Shown here one piece after another: positions 26,286 to 34,436 of a DNA stretch of 64,000 nt. Source of the DNA: Streptomyces sp. NBC_01306 (lineage in GTDB: Bacteria > Actinomycetota > Actinomycetes > Streptomycetales > Streptomycetaceae); NCBI RefSeq assembly GCF_026340465.1, contig NZ_JAPEPC010000001.1:7021501-7085500 (forward strand), in the 5' to 3' direction. A model generated the notes under the pieces. The model saw nothing but the letters and a program-made list of their open reading frames with translations. It was not told the origin of the DNA and searched no databases. Position numbers and translations under genes: made by a program. Numbering within the stretch: position 1 is the stretch's first letter; each line of letters starts with the position of its first letter.

Positions 26286-27206
26286 ATGTCCTCACTTGCC
26301 GAAGAGATCCGGCACAGACTCGGCGACCTGAGTCCCGCCGAGCGCAAGGTGGCCCGGGTACTCCTCGCGGGCTACCCGTCGGCGGGCTTCGAGACCGTGG
26401 CCACACTCGCCGAACGGGCCGGGGTGAGCGCCCCCACCGTGATCCGCTTCGTCAACAGGCTCGGATACAAGGGGTTCCCCGGCTTCCAGGCAGCGCTCCG
26501 CGACGAGCTGGAGGAACGCAGCGCCTCGCCGCTGGAGCTGTACAGCACGCGCGGATACGGCAGTGGTCCGCTCCTCCCGCAGCCGGACGACGCACCGGAG
26601 GAGGGAGCGCGGGAACAGGAGGAGGAGCAGGGAGAGGGCGACCGGGAACAGGACGTGTTCAGCGCGGCGGTGGCCCGTACGCTGCGCGAACTGCCGCCGC
26701 ACGACCTGCGGGCCGCGGTCGGACTGCTCAGCCATCCCAAGCACCGTGTCGTCCTCGTCGGCGGCCGGTTCACGCATCTGCTGGCCCAGTACCTGGCTCT
26801 GCACCTGATGCAGCTGCGCGACGATGTGGTGCTCCTGCCCGACCGCGACGTGGAGCGGACCGCCGTGCTCGCCGGACTCGGCAAACAGGACGTCCTCGTC
26901 GTCTTCGACTACCGCCGCTACGAACCGGACAAGAGCGTCATCGGTGAGATGGCACGGCGGCGCGGCAGCAAGATCGTGCTCTTCACCGACACCTGGCTCT
27001 CCCCGGTGACCAACGTCGCCGATGTCGTCCTGCCGAGCCAGGTGGCCGCCCCCTCTCCGTACGACAGCCTGGTGCCGACGCTGGCCACGGTGGAGACGGT
27101 CCTCGCTGGGGTGCTCGGACAGCTGGGCGAGGCGGGACGCAGCCATCTCGCGCACAGCGAGGCGGTGGCCCGGCAGGCAGGGCTCCAGCCGGAAGGGGGC
27201 AGCTGA
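26286..27206 (+). CDS. RpiR/MurR-family regulator (HTH + SIS)
   Basis: 306 residues from the ATG at 26286, with AAAGGTGG 8 nt upstream; a GTG at 26274 has less support. Residues 1-75 are the RpiR HTH (DLSPAERKVARVLL, then LAERAGVSAPTVIRFVNRLGYKGF). The C-terminal SIS domain has VVLVGGRFTHLLAQYLALHL and VLVVFDYRRYEPD. Between them is a very acidic linker (EEGAREQEEEQGEGD) that is unusual for the family. It lies in the amino-acid transport cluster rather than a sugar locus, and TGTAAT palindromes precede that operon, so it is the probable regulator. Confidence 0.88.
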   Translation: MSSLAEEIRHRLGDLSPAERKVARVLLAGYPSAGFETVATLAERAGVSAPTVIRFVNRLGYKGFPGFQAALRDELEERSASPLELYSTRGYGSGPLLPQPDDAPEEGAREQEEEQGEGDREQDVFSAAVARTLRELPPHDLRAAVGLLSHPKHRVVLVGGRFTHLLAQYLALHLMQLRDDVVLLPDRDVERTAVLAGLGKQDVLVVFDYRRYEPDKSVIGEMARRRGSKIVLFTDTWLSPVTNVADVVLPSQVAAPSPYDSLVPTLATVETVLAGVLGQLGEAGRSHLAHSEAVARQAGLQPEGGS

Positions 27207-27973
27207 TGGCTTCCCGGGTCAGGGCCGCGCTCTCGGGCCTGCGGCGGCCGTTCGCCCCGCAGGGTCCGACCCTCCGGGAGCTGACCGTGCAGGCGCTCTC
27301 CTCGATCGAGCGGGGATACGACCTGCTGGCACCGAAGTTCGACCAGACCCCGTTCCGTACGCCCGACCGCGTCCTGGACGCGGTCGGCGGCGCGCTGCGC
27401 CCGCTCGGCCCGTTCGGGGCGGGGCTCGATGTCTGCTGCGGGACGGGAGCGGGCACCCAGGTGCTGCGCTCGCTCTGCCCGGAGCGCGTCACCGGGGTGG
27501 ACTTCAGCGCCGGGATGCTGGCCGCCGCCCGCCGGGCGGAGGCGGGTGCCGCCGTACCGGTGGCCGAGTGGGTACGCGCCGACGCCCGGGACCTGCCGTT
27601 CCGGAGCGCCTTCGACCTGGCCGTGAGTTTCGGCGCTTTCGGCCACTTCCTGCCCGCTGAACGCCCCGGCCTGTTCGCCGGGGTCCACCGGGCGCTGCGG
27701 CCCGGCGGAGTCTTCGCCTTCCCCATCGGGGCGCCGCAGTCCTTCCGTGACCCGCTGTACTGGACGCTGCTCGGCTTCGACTCGGTGATGCGGGTGCGGA
27801 ATCTGGTGTGGCGGCCGCGGTTCGTCATGTACTACCGGACGTTCCCGCTGGGCGCGGTGCGGGACGATCTGACCCGGGCCGGATTCTCGGTGGAGCTGCT
27901 GCCGCTGGAAGAGTTCGGCCGGAGGCCGGACGGCAGCCCGCGCTGGCGCCTCGTGGTGGCCCGGCGGATGTGA
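27206..27973 (+). CDS. Class I SAM-dependent methyltransferase
   Basis: 255 residues, start overlapping the RpiR stop as TGATG. Motif I is LDVCCGTGAGTQVL and motif II GVDFSAGMLAAARRA; DARDLPFRSAFDLAVSFGAFGHF and RALRPGGVFAFPIG complete the fold of a UbiE/Methyltransf_11-type enzyme. The substrate is unknown. Coupling to the regulator may be incidental. Confidence 0.82.
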   Translation: MASRVRAALSGLRRPFAPQGPTLRELTVQALSSIERGYDLLAPKFDQTPFRTPDRVLDAVGGALRPLGPFGAGLDVCCGTGAGTQVLRSLCPERVTGVDFSAGMLAAARRAEAGAAVPVAEWVRADARDLPFRSAFDLAVSFGAFGHFLPAERPGLFAGVHRALRPGGVFAFPIGAPQSFRDPLYWTLLGFDSVMRVRNLVWRPRFVMYYRTFPLGAVRDDLTRAGFSVELLPLEEFGRRPDGSPRWRLVVARRM

Positions 27974-28053
27974 CCGGGGCGCCGTAATGATCTGACTCAA
28001 CGTCAACTCTGTTCTCTGGCAGGGGAGTACAAGGCAAACACTCAGGCACGAAC

Positions 28054-28094
28054 TGGTCTGGACCCTTGACGTCATGATGGTCCAGACCAATCAT
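28054..28094 (+). promoter_or_regulatory. Chitinase promoter with two DasR-like (dre) sites
   Basis: TGGTCTGGACCC (28054-28065) and TGGTCCAGACCA (28078-28089) match the dre consensus TGGTCTAGACCA at 10 and 11 of 12 positions. Between them TTGACG (28066-28071) is a -35, with AATCAT (28089-28094) 17 nt further as a possible -10. Paired 12-bp repeats around the -35 are the known layout of streptomycete chitinase promoters repressed by DasR and induced by chitin. Confidence 0.85.
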
Positions 28095-28136
28095 GGGGCC
28101 CGGTCCGCCTGTTGTCCCACCCCACTGGGAGCCCCC

Positions 28137-29216
28137 ATGAGACTGATGAGATCCGTTCGCGCCCTGCTGACCACCCTGGCGACCGCCGCGGCCTCCGCTG
28201 GGATGGTCCTGACCGGAAGCGGCGCGGCGCACGCGGCCGCGACCCCCCTGCCCGCGCACGTCTTCGCCCCGTACTTCGAGGCGTACAACGGCGACAGCCT
28301 CGCGGACCTCTCGCAGCAGTCCGGCGCCAAGTACCTGACCATGGCCTTCCTCCAGTCCGACGCGCAGGGTTCCTGCACGCCCTACTGGAACGGCGACACG
28401 GGCCAGCCGGTGTCCTCGTCGGTGTACGGAGCGGACATCACGACGATGCGCTCGCGCGGCGGCGACGTGATCCCGTCCTTCGGCGGGTACGCGGCGGACG
28501 ACGGCGGCACCGAGATCGCCGACAGCTGCACCAGTGTGGACTCCATCGCCGCGGCGTACGAGAAGGTCATCACGACCTATGACGTCTCGCGTCTCGACAT
28601 GGACGTCGAGGACAACTCGCTGACCAACAAGGCGGGCATCGACCGCCGTAACCAGGCGATCAAGAAGGTGCAGGACTGGGCGGCGGCCAACGGCCGCCCG
28701 GTGCAGGTCTCCTACACGCTGCCCACCACCACGAGCGGCCTCGCGAGCAGCGGGCTCGCCGTGCTGAAGAGCGCGAACACCTACGGTGCCAAGGTCGACG
28801 TCGTCAACCTCATGACGTTCGACTACTACGACAACGCCACCCACAACATGGCGGACGACACCCGGACCGCGACGAGCGGTCTGGAGAAGCAGCTCGCCTC
28901 GCTGTACCCGTCGAAGACCGAGGCACAGCTCTGGGGGATGATCGGCGTCACCGAGATGCCGGGCATCGACGACTTCGGGGCCGCCGAGACGTTCACCACG
29001 GCCGACGCGGCCTCCGTCTACGACTGGGCCACCACCAAGGGGCTCAGCACCCTCTCGTTCTGGGCGTTGCAGCGCGACAACGGCGGCTGCCCCGGGACGG
29101 GTGGCTCCGACACCTGCTCCGGTATCGCACAGGACACGTGGTACTTCAGCCACACCTTCGCCCCCTTCTCCGGCGCTGGCAGCGCGCGGGGGAGCGACGG
29201 CGTTCCGCTGAGATGA
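28137..29216 (+). CDS. Secreted GH18 chitinase
   Basis: 359 residues from the ATG at 28137. A signal peptide ends at GAAHAA, then a single GH18 barrel begins with PAHVFAPYFEAY. The catalytic motif is LDMDVED with the acid Glu at about 158; the first Asp of the usual DxxDxDxE is Ser. The downstream YTLP and MTFDYYDNATHNMADD segments match the bacterial chitinase subgroup that also includes chitin-binding-module enzymes. No binding module or type III repeat is attached here. The gene has dre sites upstream and a strong terminator downstream, so it is a single-gene unit for chitin breakdown. Confidence 0.9.
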   Translation: MRLMRSVRALLTTLATAAASAGMVLTGSGAAHAAATPLPAHVFAPYFEAYNGDSLADLSQQSGAKYLTMAFLQSDAQGSCTPYWNGDTGQPVSSSVYGADITTMRSRGGDVIPSFGGYAADDGGTEIADSCTSVDSIAAAYEKVITTYDVSRLDMDVEDNSLTNKAGIDRRNQAIKKVQDWAAANGRPVQVSYTLPTTTSGLASSGLAVLKSANTYGAKVDVVNLMTFDYYDNATHNMADDTRTATSGLEKQLASLYPSKTEAQLWGMIGVTEMPGIDDFGAAETFTTADAASVYDWATTKGLSTLSFWALQRDNGGCPGTGGSDTCSGIAQDTWYFSHTFAPFSGAGSARGSDGVPLR

Positions 29217-29239
29217 GATGACCTGAGCCGAGCCGCCCC

Positions 29240-29290
29240 GGGCCCGGCCGGTGGCCGAGGCGGATACCGCGCCCGTCACCGGCCGGGCCC
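29240..29290 (+). terminator. Chitinase terminator
   Basis: GGGCCCGGCCGGTG at 29240-29253 pairs with CACCGGCCGGGCCC at 29277-29290, a 14-bp perfect stem with a 23-nt loop, shortly after the chitinase stop. Confidence 0.75.
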
Positions 29291-29385
29291 GCCGCCGTAC
29301 GGCGGGGCATCCGCCGAACACGCCGCAGACCCGTGAGGATGAGCTGACAAACTGATTCCGACGACCGATGTGGAGGAGTGGGCAG

Positions 29386-31026
29386 ATGGCGCACGAACGA
29401 GCGGGGCAGCCGGCGCGACCGGAGGACCTCACCGATGTCGCCCGGCTGGTGACCTCGTACTACGCGCTGCACCCGGACCCCGACGAGCCCGCCCAGCGCG
29501 TGGCGTTCGGCACCTCGGGACACCGTGGCTCGTCCTTCGCCACCGCGTTCAACGAGGACCACATCGCCGCCACCAGCCAGGCGATCTGCGAGTACCGCGC
29601 ACAGCAGGGGACCGACGGTCCGCTCTTCCTCGGCGCCGACACCCATGCGCTGTCCGAGCCGGCCCGGGTCACCGCCGTCGAGGTGTTCGCGGCCAACGAG
29701 GTGACCCTGCTTGTCGACTCGGCCGACGGCTACACCCCGACCCCGGCCGTCTCGCACGCCATCCTCACGTACAACCGCGGCCGGACCTCGGGGCTCGCCG
29801 ACGGTGTGGTGGTCACCCCCTCGCACAACCCGCCCGCCGACGGCGGGTTCAAGTACAACCCGCCGAGCGGCGGCCCGGCCGGATCCGACGCGACCGGCTG
29901 GATCCAGGACCGCGCCAACGAGATCATCGCCGCCGGTCTCAAGGACGTACGCCGGCTGCCGTACACCCGCGCGCTGACCGCCTCCACGACCGGGCGCTAC
30001 GACTTCCTCGGTACGTATGTGAGCGACCTGCCCGCCGTGCTGGACCTGGACGCCGTACGCGCCGCCGGCCTGCGGATCGGCGCCGACCCGCTGGGCGGGG
30101 CATCCGTCGCGTACTGGGGCCGGATCGCCGAACAGCACCGCATCGACCTGACCGTGGTCAATCCGCTCGCCGACCCGACCTGGCGGTTCATGACCCTGGA
30201 CTGGGACGGGAAGATCCGGATGGACTGCTCTTCGCCGTACGCGATGGCGTCGCTGATCGAGCGGTGTGACGAGTACCGGATCGCCACCGGCAACGATGCC
30301 GACGCCGACCGGCACGGCATCGTCACCCCGGACGCCGGGCTGATGAACCCCAACCACTATCTGGCCGCCGCGATCTCGTACCTGTTCACCCACCGGGAGC
30401 GGTGGCCCGCGGGCGCGGCCATCGGCAAGACGCTGGTCTCGTCGGGGATGATCGACCGGGTGGCGGCCGGCCTGGGCCGCGAACTGGTCGAAGTTCCGGT
30501 CGGGTTCAAGTGGTTCGTGGACGGCCTGGTGGGCGGCTCGCTGGGCTTCGGCGGCGAGGAGTCGGCGGGAGCGTCGTTCCTGCGCCGCGACGGGTCGGTG
30601 TGGACCACCGACAAGGACGGCATCATCCTGGCCCTGCTCGCTTCCGAGATCCTCGCGGTCACCGGGAAGACCCCGTCCGAGCACTACACGGCGCTCACCG
30701 AGCGCTTCGGCGCGCCCGCCTACGCCAGGATCGACGCCCCTGCCGACCGTACGGAGAAGGCGGTGCTCGCCAGGCTCTCACCGGGGCAGATCACCGCGGA
30801 CACCCTGGCGGGGGAGCGGGTCACGGCGGTGCTCACCGAGGCACCCGGCAACGGCGCGGCCATCGGCGGCATCAAGGTGACCACGGAGAACGCCTGGTTC
30901 GCGGCCAGGCCGTCGGGTACCGAGGACGTCTACAAGATCTATGCCGAGTCCTTCCTGGGGGCCGGCCATCTCGGGCAGGTCCAGGAGGAGGCGAAGGCTG
31001 TCGTCTCGGCGGCCCTGGCCGGCTGA
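29386..31026 (+). CDS. pgm: Phosphoglucomutase (alpha-D-glucose phosphate-specific)
   Basis: 546 residues from the ATG at 29386, with GGAGGAG upstream. The phosphoserine loop is TPSHNP with the active Ser at about 146, the metal loop is GNDADADRHG, and the sugar-binding loop GFGGEESAG and the phosphate-binding ARPSGTED near the end are all present. It interconverts glucose-1-phosphate and glucose-6-phosphate, feeding glycogen, trehalose and cell-wall precursors. The length is normal for bacterial Pgm. It is a single gene convergent with the Rho paralogue. Confidence 0.95.
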   Translation: MAHERAGQPARPEDLTDVARLVTSYYALHPDPDEPAQRVAFGTSGHRGSSFATAFNEDHIAATSQAICEYRAQQGTDGPLFLGADTHALSEPARVTAVEVFAANEVTLLVDSADGYTPTPAVSHAILTYNRGRTSGLADGVVVTPSHNPPADGGFKYNPPSGGPAGSDATGWIQDRANEIIAAGLKDVRRLPYTRALTASTTGRYDFLGTYVSDLPAVLDLDAVRAAGLRIGADPLGGASVAYWGRIAEQHRIDLTVVNPLADPTWRFMTLDWDGKIRMDCSSPYAMASLIERCDEYRIATGNDADADRHGIVTPDAGLMNPNHYLAAAISYLFTHRERWPAGAAIGKTLVSSGMIDRVAAGLGRELVEVPVGFKWFVDGLVGGSLGFGGEESAGASFLRRDGSVWTTDKDGIILALLASEILAVTGKTPSEHYTALTERFGAPAYARIDAPADRTEKAVLARLSPGQITADTLAGERVTAVLTEAPGNGAAIGGIKVTTENAWFAARPSGTEDVYKIYAESFLGAGHLGQVQEEAKAVVSAALAG

Positions 31027-31059
31027 GGCTCCCCGGCGGGGGCCCCGTGCGCCGGGAGA

Positions 31060-32208
31060 TCAGGCGCCGGGGACCGTGCGGTGGATCTGGCGCAGGAAAG
31101 CGGCGTTGTCCGGCGTGTGCCGGATCTTGTCGAGCAGCGCTTCCAGCGTCGTCTGCCCGTCCCTGGAGCGCAGCGCCCGGCGCAGCCCCCGTACGACAGC
31201 CAACTCGCCCTCGGCGAGGAGCAGTTCCTCGTGCCGGGTGCCCGAAGGTGTGATGTCGACGGCCGGGAAGACGCGCTTGTCGGCCAGTGCGCGGTCCAGC
31301 CGGAGCTCCATGTTGCCGGTGCTCTTCAGCTCTTCGAAGAAGTAGTCGTCGGCGCGGGAGCCGGTGTCGACCAGTGCAGTGGCGAGGATGGTCAGTGATC
31401 CGCCCTCCTCGGCGAGGCGCGCGGCGCCGAAGAGCCGCTTGGGGCCCTGCACCGCCGCGGCGTCGACACCGCCCGACAGGGTCCGGCCGCCCGATGCGGC
31501 CGTGTTGTTGTGCGCCCGGCAGAGCCGGGTCAGGGAGTCGAGCAGGATGACGACGTCCTCGCCCTGTTCGACCAGGCGCTTGGCACGCTCCACCGCGAGG
31601 TCGGCGAGTGCGATGTGCTCCTTCGCCGGCCTGTCGAAGGTCGACGCGAGGACGTCGCCCCGTACGGAGCGGCGCATGTCGGTGACCTCCTCGGGGCGTT
31701 CGTCGAGCAGCACCACCATCAGATGGCACTCCGGGTGATTGGCCGCGACGGCGGCCGCGAGCTGCTGGAGCAGCACGGTCTTACCGGTCCTGGGCGGCGC
31801 GACGATCAGGCCGCGCTGCCCCTTGCCGATCGGGGCGATCAGGTCGATGAGGCGGGTCGCCGCGGCGCCGCCCGGCGTTTCGAGGCGCAGCCGCTCACGC
31901 GGGTGCAGAGGTGTCAGGTCGCGGAAGTGCCGGCGGCCCCGAAGGGCCTCGGGCGGGCGGCCGTTGACCCGGTCGACCCGGGCCGGGGCGCCGGGCCGTG
32001 GACAGGTTCCTTCGACGAAGTCGCCTGTACGCAGGCCGAACTGGCGAATCTGAGCGGCCGTCACCTGGACATCGTCGGGCGACGGGCGGGAGCCCGGCCC
32101 GGCGTGGGTGCGCAGCAGGCCGTGCCCCCGGCCGGTGACATCGAGGACGCCGGAGGCGGCGACGGACAGATCCTGCTGGACAGGAGGGCGTTCGAGTGTG
32201 GTGGTCAT
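31060..32208 (-). CDS. Compact Rho-family transcription terminator paralogue
   Basis: 382 residues from the ATG at 32206-32208, with AAAGGA 7 nt upstream. An N-terminal cold-shock-type RNA-binding domain (GVLDVTGRGHGLLR, then QIRQFGLRTGDFVEG) precedes the ATPase with Walker A APPRTGKT (137-144), LDERPEEVTDMRR and LDSLTRLCRAHN. The secondary RNA-binding part GPKRLFGAARLAEEGGSLTI is intact, so the motor looks functional. Main actinobacterial Rho proteins are much longer and have a large charged N-terminal insertion, which is missing here. It is probably a second, specialised Rho. Bicyclomycin tolerance or regulated termination are possible roles, not shown. Confidence 0.88.
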   Translation of the reverse strand: MTTTLERPPVQQDLSVAASGVLDVTGRGHGLLRTHAGPGSRPSPDDVQVTAAQIRQFGLRTGDFVEGTCPRPGAPARVDRVNGRPPEALRGRRHFRDLTPLHPRERLRLETPGGAAATRLIDLIAPIGKGQRGLIVAPPRTGKTVLLQQLAAAVAANHPECHLMVVLLDERPEEVTDMRRSVRGDVLASTFDRPAKEHIALADLAVERAKRLVEQGEDVVILLDSLTRLCRAHNNTAASGGRTLSGGVDAAAVQGPKRLFGAARLAEEGGSLTILATALVDTGSRADDYFFEELKSTGNMELRLDRALADKRVFPAVDITPSGTRHEELLLAEGELAVVRGLRRALRSRDGQTTLEALLDKIRHTPDNAAFLRQIHRTVPGA

Positions 32209-32637
32209 GGCGAGTCCTTTCGCGGGCATGCCGTCTCGGGGCATGCGGAGGAGAGACCCGGCGGGGGCGGTGTCGGCACGCCCCGTGCGACGGGCGGAAG
32301 AGCCCGGGCCGGGAGAGGTGGTGCTTGTGAGCCGGATCGCCGATCATGAGAAGAAAGGCGCAGCAGCAAGAGAACGCGATACGCGGTAAATGCGATAACT
32401 GGCACCGGCGCCCATCGAGGGGCGTACACAAGTGCTGATCGCACCGTACCACATATCCCGCACCGCGCCGCCGGCCCGTATCGGCCGGTACGGCTGCGGC
32501 CCCCGCTGGGCCGTCCGGGACCTGCGGCGTTGTCGTGGCACGGATATGCGAGCACGCTGGAAGGAAGACAGGTCCTGCCGGGCGAGCGGCCCGGAGGCAT
32601 GAACGGACGCACCGAGGGACGGACGGAGGAGCACACC
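32209..32637. other. Divergent control region between Rho paralogue and DUF5709 gene
   Basis: About 430 bases without a supported gene. It is less GC-rich around 32360-32450. It should contain promoters in both directions and a leader of up to a few hundred bases for the rho-like gene. No clear operator, riboswitch or hairpin was identified by eye. Confidence 0.4.
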
Positions 32638-33141
32638 GTGGCGATGGGAGCGGACGACGCCAGGGGTGACGACGTCTACCAGCCGGACGGCAGTGAAGTC
32701 ACCGAGGACTCGGGCATTCTCGACCGCGAGGACACACTCAACGGCCGGGCCTCCGATCCGTACGACGAGGGCTGGTCCCCGCCGGAACGGCCGCTGGGCG
32801 TCTACCACGCGGGAACCACCCAGGGGGAGCAGGAGGAGGGCGAGACGCTGGACCAGCGCCTGGCCGAGGAAGTGCCCGACCCGGCGCTGCTCCGCGCATC
32901 GGGCGGCGACGGCATCGGCGACACGTCCGACAGCGACGGGGAGCCGCTGGACGACGAGGTGGGCGACGGCCGGTCGGGCCGACTGGTCGCCCCGGACGAA
33001 GGGGCGCACGAGGAGGCCGAGAAGGACATGCTCGCGGAGGACGTGGGCATCGACGGCGGCGCGTCATCCGCTGAGGAGGCCGCCGTGCACGTCGTCGGTG
33101 ACCCGGCGGCGGCCGAAGGCGGCCGGCCGCCGGGCCAGTAG
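32638..33141 (+). CDS. DUF5709-family acidic protein
   Basis: 167 residues from a GTG at 32638, with GGAGGAG 6 nt upstream. The sequence is highly acidic and lacks hydrophobic segments. The stretch YQPDGSEVTEDSGILDREDTL, then DPYDEGWSPPERPLGV and GETLDQRLAEEVPDP, is the recognisable DUF5709 core. These proteins are widespread in actinobacteria and of unknown function; they are often seen with stress-response genes. A soluble, largely disordered protein is likely. Confidence 0.75.
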   Translation: MAMGADDARGDDVYQPDGSEVTEDSGILDREDTLNGRASDPYDEGWSPPERPLGVYHAGTTQGEQEEGETLDQRLAEEVPDPALLRASGGDGIGDTSDSDGEPLDDEVGDGRSGRLVAPDEGAHEEAEKDMLAEDVGIDGGASSAEEAAVHVVGDPAAAEGGRPPGQ

Positions 33142-33170
33142 CGCGGACAGGGCCTGTAGCGCGGACCGCA

Positions 33171-33210
33171 GCCACGCGGTCAGTAGCGCCGCCACGCGGT
33201 CAGTAGCGCA
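33171..33210. repeat. Tandem 20-bp duplication at a gene end
   Basis: The 20-mer unit starting GCCACGCGGTCAGTAGCGC occurs at 33171-33190 and 33191-33210 with only the last base different. The second copy contains the stop codon of the baeRF gene. A related 11-mer, GTAGCGCGGAC, occurs twice just before (33138-33148 and 33155-33165). This looks like recent slippage or small duplications in the convergent intergenic space. Confidence 0.8.
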
Positions 33211-34339
33211 GGTCGGCCGCGATGCGGTCGTGGTCGGCGAGCGTCCCGTCGGGGAGGAAGACGACTTCGGCCCCGGTGTCGAGGGCCAGCTCCACGAGCT
33301 CGTCGACGATGTCCTCACGGACGGCCTCGCCGTTGGAAGCGGGCGCCCCCGTTTCCTCCGGATCGACCGGGATCAGGTGGCCCTCCTTCACCCGTACGGT
33401 CCGCTGGAAGTTCTCCTCGACCGCCACCAGGGCGACGCGGCCCTCCCGTACCGACTCCCACACCTCGTCGAGGCCCGCGGCGAAGGTCCGCCTGCCGCGC
33501 GCGGCGTTCAGCCGGTCCGCCGTCCGCTCGGCCGTCTGCTCGCGGAATGCGCGCAGGCTCGGCTCCAGCTCCCTGTACAGCGCGGGTGCCGGGCCGTTCA
33601 CCAGCCCGCCGGTGAGGACCTTGGCCACCGCGTGCCGGGTGGCGGTCCCCACGTCCTCCAGGAGACTCAGCGCGGGGGCCAGGCCCACCACGTAGAGCGG
33701 GCGGGGGGTCGCGGCGAGGACCGCGGCGAGCGCGCTGTCCACGTCACGGAGGAACCGCCGGGTCTCCTCGTCCTGGAACGTACTGGCCACGTCGCCGATG
33801 CGTTCCTCGCGCTGCACATCGGTCTGCAGCTCGTCGGGGGTGACCGGGAAGCTGTTGCCCGTGTGCTCGCGCACCGTCCCCTGCGATCCGTGCCAGAGCG
33901 TGGCACGGGTCGCGGCCACGACGAGCACCCAGTACGGGGTGGCCCGGGCCCGCGCGGCGACCAGGTTCCTGGTGAGGTAGCTGTCGCTGATCACCACGCG
34001 CTCCGGAACCGCTCGCGGCAGTACCCAGCTCTGGTACGCGTCGGCACTCGCGAAGATCACCAGCCCGTCCAGGGAGTACCGCAGGTCGACGTCCGCGTGC
34101 GCCCGGTCGAGCTGGGCCCTGAGCCCGGCCCGCACCTCCCTCGGCAGTGGTTCGCCGGAGTCGTCGGTCCAGGTGTCGATCCGGTGGCCCGCCTCGGTCA
34201 CGAGATTGCGCAGCCGTACCCCGTCCTGGGCGTTGTCCGGCTCGCGCCGGTGCGTCGGCATACTCACGGACACCACCGGACGGGGCTGCTTCTTGCGCAG
34301 GCTCTGCAGGACCGCAGGCGTCAGAGCGTTGGTTTCCAT
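33200..34339 (-). CDS. baeRF family 3 protein (bacterial eRF1-like)
   Basis: 379 residues. PVVSVSMPTHRREPDNAQDGVRLRNLV at the N-terminus and the middle WVLVVAATRATLWHG are the marks of bacterial archaeo-eukaryotic release-factor-like family 3. A C-terminal L7Ae-like domain follows (GRVALVAVEENFQRT, DELVELALDTGAEVVFLPDGTL). These proteins are thought to act on ribosomes or in stress responses, but their substrate is unproven. It is divergent from the glutaminase gene. Confidence 0.8.
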   Translation of the reverse strand: METNALTPAVLQSLRKKQPRPVVSVSMPTHRREPDNAQDGVRLRNLVTEAGHRIDTWTDDSGEPLPREVRAGLRAQLDRAHADVDLRYSLDGLVIFASADAYQSWVLPRAVPERVVISDSYLTRNLVAARARATPYWVLVVAATRATLWHGSQGTVREHTGNSFPVTPDELQTDVQREERIGDVASTFQDEETRRFLRDVDSALAAVLAATPRPLYVVGLAPALSLLEDVGTATRHAVAKVLTGGLVNGPAPALYRELEPSLRAFREQTAERTADRLNAARGRRTFAAGLDEVWESVREGRVALVAVEENFQRTVRVKEGHLIPVDPEETGAPASNGEAVREDIVDELVELALDTGAEVVFLPDGTLADHDRIAADLRY

Positions 34340-34436
34340 GACTCCCTTTCTGGTGCTGGTGCCCCTTCACGATCCACCAGCCGCCGCACGGCTGCATCCG
34401 GACGCGGCCCGCCCATATCCGTGATTAGCATGACGA

